Assembly (NCBI GenBank): GCA_045586385.1
Contig: JAZNAE010000034.1
Coordinates: 1 to 17,646, forward strand
Length of the DNA: 17,646 nt
Source of the DNA: Suilimivivens sp045586385
GTDB lineage: Bacteria; Bacillota; Clostridia; Lachnospirales; Lachnospiraceae
Direction: 5' to 3'
Of the stretch, positions 14,725 through 17,646 are shown piece by piece. The notes under the pieces were generated by a model that was not told where the DNA came from, ran no database searches, and saw only the letters and a program-made list of their open reading frames with translations. Within the stretch, counting starts at the first letter, position 1. The number at the start of each line of letters is the position of its first letter. The translations under genes were made by a program, and so were the position numbers.

Positions 14725-15795
14725 TTAATTACTTAAAAGCTCACGTTCGAGAGCATCAAAATCATAATCAGTCTGCATGAATTGGTTAAACTGACCTGCA
14801 GAGGGAGTATTTTTTACAGGTGTTCTTCTCTTGGAATATGCCTCGTCCAAAAGCTTAATATCAGCTTTGTGATGTACATTTCCCTTATACCAACTGGTAA
14901 GGATGCTGTCAGCATATTCGAAACGATGCTTGTCCGTTGCAAGAACTGTACGGTTGCAGGCTTCCATAATAATATCCGAAGTGAATCCGTACTCTTTTAC
15001 CCACTTTGTAACAAAGGTTGCTTCTGTGTTTGTGGGAGTGTTTGTTTTACCCAATGCTTTCATGACATCATAGACTGCTTTGTCATATTTGCGGGCGGCT
15101 TTAGCTGCCTGTTTGGGAGTGGTAATGCCCTCCTCTGCCCAACTAATGGCAACTTTTTCTATGTAGCGGAAATCTTTTTTTCCTTTGTCGACACAATATT
15201 GAATCAGATAATCAATTAAGTCTGCAGAGAATTTTAACTTGTCGGAAAAGAAAAGAATGGTTTTAATTTCGCCGGCACTTAAAGGCTTTCCTAAATACTG
15301 CTCAGCTACAAATAAAATCTGGGCGGTTTCTTCACGGTTCTTAAATTCGCGCAACTCGTCCAAACTGTATACGGGCTTTTCGTATGCAGGCTTTTCCGGT
15401 ATAGCCTTTTCGGAAGATGCCTTTTCCTCTAAATTTATATTTTTCGTGGGAATAGGTACAACCGGTGCAAGGGCAACAATGTCGGAATTGGACTTCCTGC
15501 CAGTCATTTCAAGAAGACGGATGCCGGATAAACTTTTGGTATCGTCATATTCCAAAGAAAGAAGTCTGTTCTTTTCCCAATATTTCAGTGCACGCATAAC
15601 ATCCTTCTCTGTATGATTAAATTTATCCGCAATATCGGAAACACTGGTGGATAAATGTGCACTCATCATACGAAGAAGGTACAGATATATTTTAAGCTGT
15701 GCGTCGTTTGCCTCTTTCATATATTCATCAATAAATAAATTGGATACAATCGTAGCATCAGCATAATGATCCTGATAAATTGTAAAACGACTCAT
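14725..15795 (-). CDS. DnaB/DnaD-family helicase-loading protein
   Basis: 356 residues. An N-terminal winged-helix-like domain (about 30-85) is followed by a charged linker with a repeated EKPxYxKPVY-like motif (about 115-150) and two DnaD-type (DDBH2) domains, at about 155-230 and 255-315. Both carry the YxxxIxxxW-type signature: YIEKVAISW (211-219), and a looser copy in YADSILTSW (294-302). Two DDBH2 copies is the layout of B. subtilis DnaB rather than DnaD, and gene order with dnaI agrees. The family couples DnaA at the origin, or PriA at stalled forks, to helicase loading. The start is ATG 15795 with SD AGGGGA (15808-15803); an in-frame ATG at 15816 lacks an SD. Upstream lie its promoter and a cluster of DnaA-box-like sites. 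Confidence 0.92.
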   Translation of the reverse strand: MSRFTIYQDHYADATIVSNLFIDEYMKEANDAQLKIYLYLLRMMSAHLSTSVSDIADKFNHTEKDVMRALKYWEKNRLLSLEYDDTKSLSGIRLLEMTGRKSNSDIVALAPVVPIPTKNINLEEKASSEKAIPEKPAYEKPVYSLDELREFKNREETAQILFVAEQYLGKPLSAGEIKTILFFSDKLKFSADLIDYLIQYCVDKGKKDFRYIEKVAISWAEEGITTPKQAAKAARKYDKAVYDVMKALGKTNTPTNTEATFVTKWVKEYGFTSDIIMEACNRTVLATDKHRFEYADSILTSWYKGNVHHKADIKLLDEAYSKRRTPVKNTPSAGQFNQFMQTDYDFDALERELLSN

Positions 15796-15843
15796 AAAGC
15801 CATCCCCTACTCTCATTTTTTACATTCATTCAAAGCAAAATGA

Positions 15844-15871
15844 ATTATAACATAACGTACAAAAAAATCAA
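15844..15871 (-). promoter_or_regulatory. Promoter of the helicase-loader and prs operon
   Basis: Read on the minus strand: -35 TTGATT (15871-15866), 16-bp spacer, extended -10 TGT plus a perfect TATAAT (15849-15844). The leader to the start codon at 15795 is about 40 nt. Confidence 0.75.
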
Positions 15872-15919
15872 ATGGCAATTTTCCCGAAAAATCCAGTGTT
15901 TATAAGGGTTTGCAGAAAT

Positions 15920-15946
15920 TGTGGACAATGTGGATAATGTGGATAT
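15920..15946. promoter_or_regulatory. Three abutting DnaA-box-like 9-mers
   Basis: TGTGGACAA (15920-15928), TGTGGATAA (15929-15937) and TGTGGATAT (15938-15946) abut with no spacing. TGTGGATAA is the exact reverse complement of the DnaA box TTATCCACA; the others have one mismatch each. They lie about 50 bp upstream of the -35 of the helicase-loader promoter. Confidence 0.8.
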
Positions 15947-16012
15947 GTTTTGTAATGTTTATGGGAAATTGCGTAATTTTCAAGGCCGGATTAGCATAAT
16001 TAGAAAGAATAA

Positions 16013-16061
16013 AATATCCACATAAAAAGAAAATAAAAAACATTCTTTTTGTGTGGATATT
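16013..16061. terminator. Long hairpin after murC, probable terminator, with DnaA-like 9-mers in both arms
   Basis: A 19-bp inverted repeat (16013-16031 with 16043-16061, one mismatch) encloses an 11-nt A/T loop. On the minus strand it follows the murC stop (16075-16073) by about 11 bases and leads into a T-rich tail, as expected for a terminator. Each arm contains ATATCCACA or its complement. Confidence 0.65.
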
Positions 16062-16069
16062 GTGGATAA
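16014..16069. promoter_or_regulatory. Three further DnaA-box-like 9-mers
   Basis: ATATCCACA (16014-16022, one mismatch), TGTGGATAT (16052-16060, one mismatch) and TGTGGATAA (16061-16069, exact). The last two abut, and the exact box ends three bases before the murC stop codon. With 15920-15946 this makes six sites in 150 bp. Confidence 0.75.
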
Positions 16070-16072
16070 ATT

Positions 16073-17449
16073 TTACTTCAAAAGATTTTCGCTGATATTT
16101 ACAACATCTCCGGCTCCCATAGTTATCAACAAATCACCTGTTTTGCAATTTGACGAAACGAAATTTTCAATTTCTTCAAAGGTAGGGAAGTAATGGCACT
16201 TTTTTCCTAGAGATTCAATCTCTTTTTTCAGTGTTTCCGAACTAATACCTAAAGTGTCAGTTTCCCTTGCGGCGTATATTTCTGCAAGTATAATTTCATC
16301 GGATAAAGAAAGTGCCTTGGCAAATTCTTTCAGAAATGCTTTGGTGCGTGTATAGGTATGTGGCTGGAAAATACACCAAAGTTTATTGTGGGGATAATTG
16401 GAAGCCGCTTGCAGTGTTGCGGTAATTTCTGTGGGGTGATGTGCATAATCGTCTATCACGGAAACACCCTGAAAACTCCCTTTGTATTCAAAACGTCTGT
16501 CTGTTCCCTTAAAAGAAAGTAAAGCTTTTTTTGTAATTTTCCGGGGGATGCCGAGTAAATCGGAAAGTGCGATGGCAGCCATGGCATTATAAACATTATG
16601 TTCTCCGGGGACCCCCAAGGAGAAGAAATCCGGCCCGCCGGTTTGATCTTTCAGGGTAAAAGAGGCACAGCCTGTTTCGTTATAGGTGATGTCACAGGGA
16701 GAATAATCATAGATAGCAGTATCTCCGTACGTGATGATATTGCAAGACACACCGTCGGTAATTTGTTCAATACCGGGAATGGTTCCATTTATAATAAGGC
16801 TTCCGTCAGCCGGTAAAAGTTTGGCAAATTGCTGAAATGAGTTTCTAATATCGTGAATATCATTAAAAAAGTCAAGATGGTCTTCCTCGACATTGAGGAT
16901 AATGCTGATTTTTGGGAAGAAACTTAAGAAACTGTTAGTATATTCACAGGCTTCCGTAACAAAGTGTTCGCCGCCTCCTACCCGGATATTTCCGTTTATG
17001 GATTTATATATTCCGCCAATGGAAAGGGTGGGATCTACATCCGCTGCCAAGAGAATTTCAGAAATCATGGAAGTGGTGGTAGTCTTGCCGTGAGTACCGC
17101 TTACGGCAATGGGGGTTTTATAGTTTTTCATCATCTGTCCCAAAAGCTGTGCCCTTGTCAAAATCGGGATTGATAATTCCTGCGCGGCAACAAATTCGGG
17201 ATTGTCGGGATGGACGGCACTGGTATATACGACTACGTCAAGGTTTGCAGAGATATTTTCATACCGCTGACCGTAATAGATGCATGCTCCCTTTTCTTCT
17301 AATGCTATTGTTAGTGGGGATGCCTGCCTGTCGGATCCGGAAACGGAAAACCCTTTATCCAAAAGGACTTGCGCAAGACCGCTCATACTGATACCGCCGA
17401 TGCCGATGAAATATATGTGAATGGGGTGATTAAAATCAATCTGATACAT
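16073..17449 (-). CDS. murC: UDP-N-acetylmuramate--L-alanine ligase
   Basis: 458 residues, the usual length. It adds L-Ala to UDP-MurNAc, the first amino acid of the peptidoglycan stem peptide, in the cytoplasm. Landmarks: GIGGISMSGLA (16-26) of the UDP-binding domain, SGTHGKTTTTSM (117-128, ATP P-loop), EACEYTNSFL, NVEEDHLDFF, GEHNVYNAMAA, DDYAHHPTEI and FQPHTYTRT. I chose ATG 17449, which has the SD CGGAGG (17462-17457) seven bases upstream. A longer reading from 17524 would start inside the promoter and encode a leader without family resemblance. It is a single-gene unit here: its own promoter lies upstream, and a long hairpin and DnaA-like sites separate it from the helicase-loader operon. 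Confidence 0.97.
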   Translation of the reverse strand: MYQIDFNHPIHIYFIGIGGISMSGLAQVLLDKGFSVSGSDRQASPLTIALEEKGACIYYGQRYENISANLDVVVYTSAVHPDNPEFVAAQELSIPILTRAQLLGQMMKNYKTPIAVSGTHGKTTTTSMISEILLAADVDPTLSIGGIYKSINGNIRVGGGEHFVTEACEYTNSFLSFFPKISIILNVEEDHLDFFNDIHDIRNSFQQFAKLLPADGSLIINGTIPGIEQITDGVSCNIITYGDTAIYDYSPCDITYNETGCASFTLKDQTGGPDFFSLGVPGEHNVYNAMAAIALSDLLGIPRKITKKALLSFKGTDRRFEYKGSFQGVSVIDDYAHHPTEITATLQAASNYPHNKLWCIFQPHTYTRTKAFLKEFAKALSLSDEIILAEIYAARETDTLGISSETLKKEIESLGKKCHYFPTFEEIENFVSSNCKTGDLLITMGAGDVVNISENLLK

Positions 17450-17495
17450 AAAAATGCCTCCGATGTAATAAGTATGATTCATTTTTGCTCTTTTT

Positions 17496-17524
17496 ATTAT
17501 ATAGAAATACAACAAAAAAACCAA
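17496..17524 (-). promoter_or_regulatory. murC promoter
   Basis: Read on the minus strand: -35 TTGGTT (17524-17519), 17-bp spacer, perfect -10 TATAAT (17501-17496), about 47 bp before the murC start. The -35 matches only three of six positions. Confidence 0.6.
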
Positions 17525-17602
17525 TTATTTTTTAAATAAAAACCATGAAGTGGGTGTTGATTAATAGATACAGAATGTAGTGTGCCGGATAAAATGCAAG
17601 AA

Positions 17603-17631
17603 AATTTGCAAATTATTGTAAAAATTTTACA
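17603..17631. repeat. Two adjacent palindromes at the window edge
   Basis: AATTTGCAAATT (17603-17614) is a perfect 12-bp palindrome, and TGTAAAA-A-TTTTACA (17617-17631) is a 15-bp palindrome with a single central base. No gene is visible between 17525 and the window end. They may be operators for a gene starting beyond the edge. Confidence 0.45.
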
Positions 17632-17646
17632 TAAAAATGGTCGAAA

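Noticed and set aside
15872..16072. The DnaA-box cluster as the chromosomal origin oriC
   Set aside because: No dnaA or dnaN in the window and no switch of gene direction at the site: genes on both sides run on the minus strand. A regulatory or titration cluster fits better, though an origin component is not excluded.
17450..17524. N-terminal extension of murC from 17524
   Set aside because: It begins inside the murC promoter; ATG 17449 has a strong SD and gives the normal family N-terminus.

Overview
The window looks like chromosomal core sequence of a spore-forming Clostridia, probably a member of the Lachnospiraceae. The base composition is low to moderate GC, the SD sequences are strong, and TTG and GTG starts occur. 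It carries engulfment genes (spoIID and spoIIQ types), a Firmicutes-type helicase-loader operon (DnaB/DnaD family plus DnaI) and peptidoglycan precursor genes (ddl, murF, murC). No insertion sequence, phage gene, CRISPR array, rRNA or tRNA is visible. The family-level placement is inferred from protein resemblance alone.

Layout, left to right. (1) The 3' end of a Cys-rich membrane protein (2-262), a structured stretch with a terminator-like hairpin (261-433), and an EF-hand-like calcium-binding protein of unknown function (487-1644). (2) spoIID behind a near-consensus sigma-E promoter and spoIIQ behind a near-consensus sigma-F promoter, which are the mother-cell and forespore programmes these genes have in Bacillus subtilis. 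(3) An amidohydrolase directly behind spoIIQ. (4) A GH9-like lipoprotein, ddl and murF, probably driven from a sigma-A promoter whose -10 box contains the amidohydrolase stop codon. This run ends at a bidirectional terminator shared with convergent plsC. (5) A 166-bp divergent intergenic region with two facing promoters, each with an inverted repeat, between plsC (minus) and a GT2 glycosyltransferase plus a polytopic YfhO/DUF6044-like protein (plus). (6) A second bidirectional terminator, then a minus-strand operon dnaB/dnaD-type, dnaI-type and prs. (7) murC (minus), separated from that operon by a compact cluster of six DnaA-box-like 9-mers.

The genes share an envelope, sporulation and replication theme: precursor synthesis (MurC, Ddl, MurF), engulfment (SpoIID, SpoIIQ), phospholipid acylation (PlsC), a likely extracytoplasmic glycosylation pair, and replicative helicase loading with PRPP synthesis. 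Two observations stand out. First, three near-neighbouring proteins with wall- or glycan-hydrolase folds (SpoIID, the SpoIIQ LytM domain and the GH9 domain) have all lost the residues their families use for catalysis. Second, the helicase-loader promoter lies about 50 bp from three abutting DnaA-like 9-mers, with three more in the murC terminator region, which suggests DnaA control or DnaA titration here.

The longest stretches without a gene are 263-486, 9644-9809 and 15796-16072. All are under 300 bp and all hold recognisable signals.
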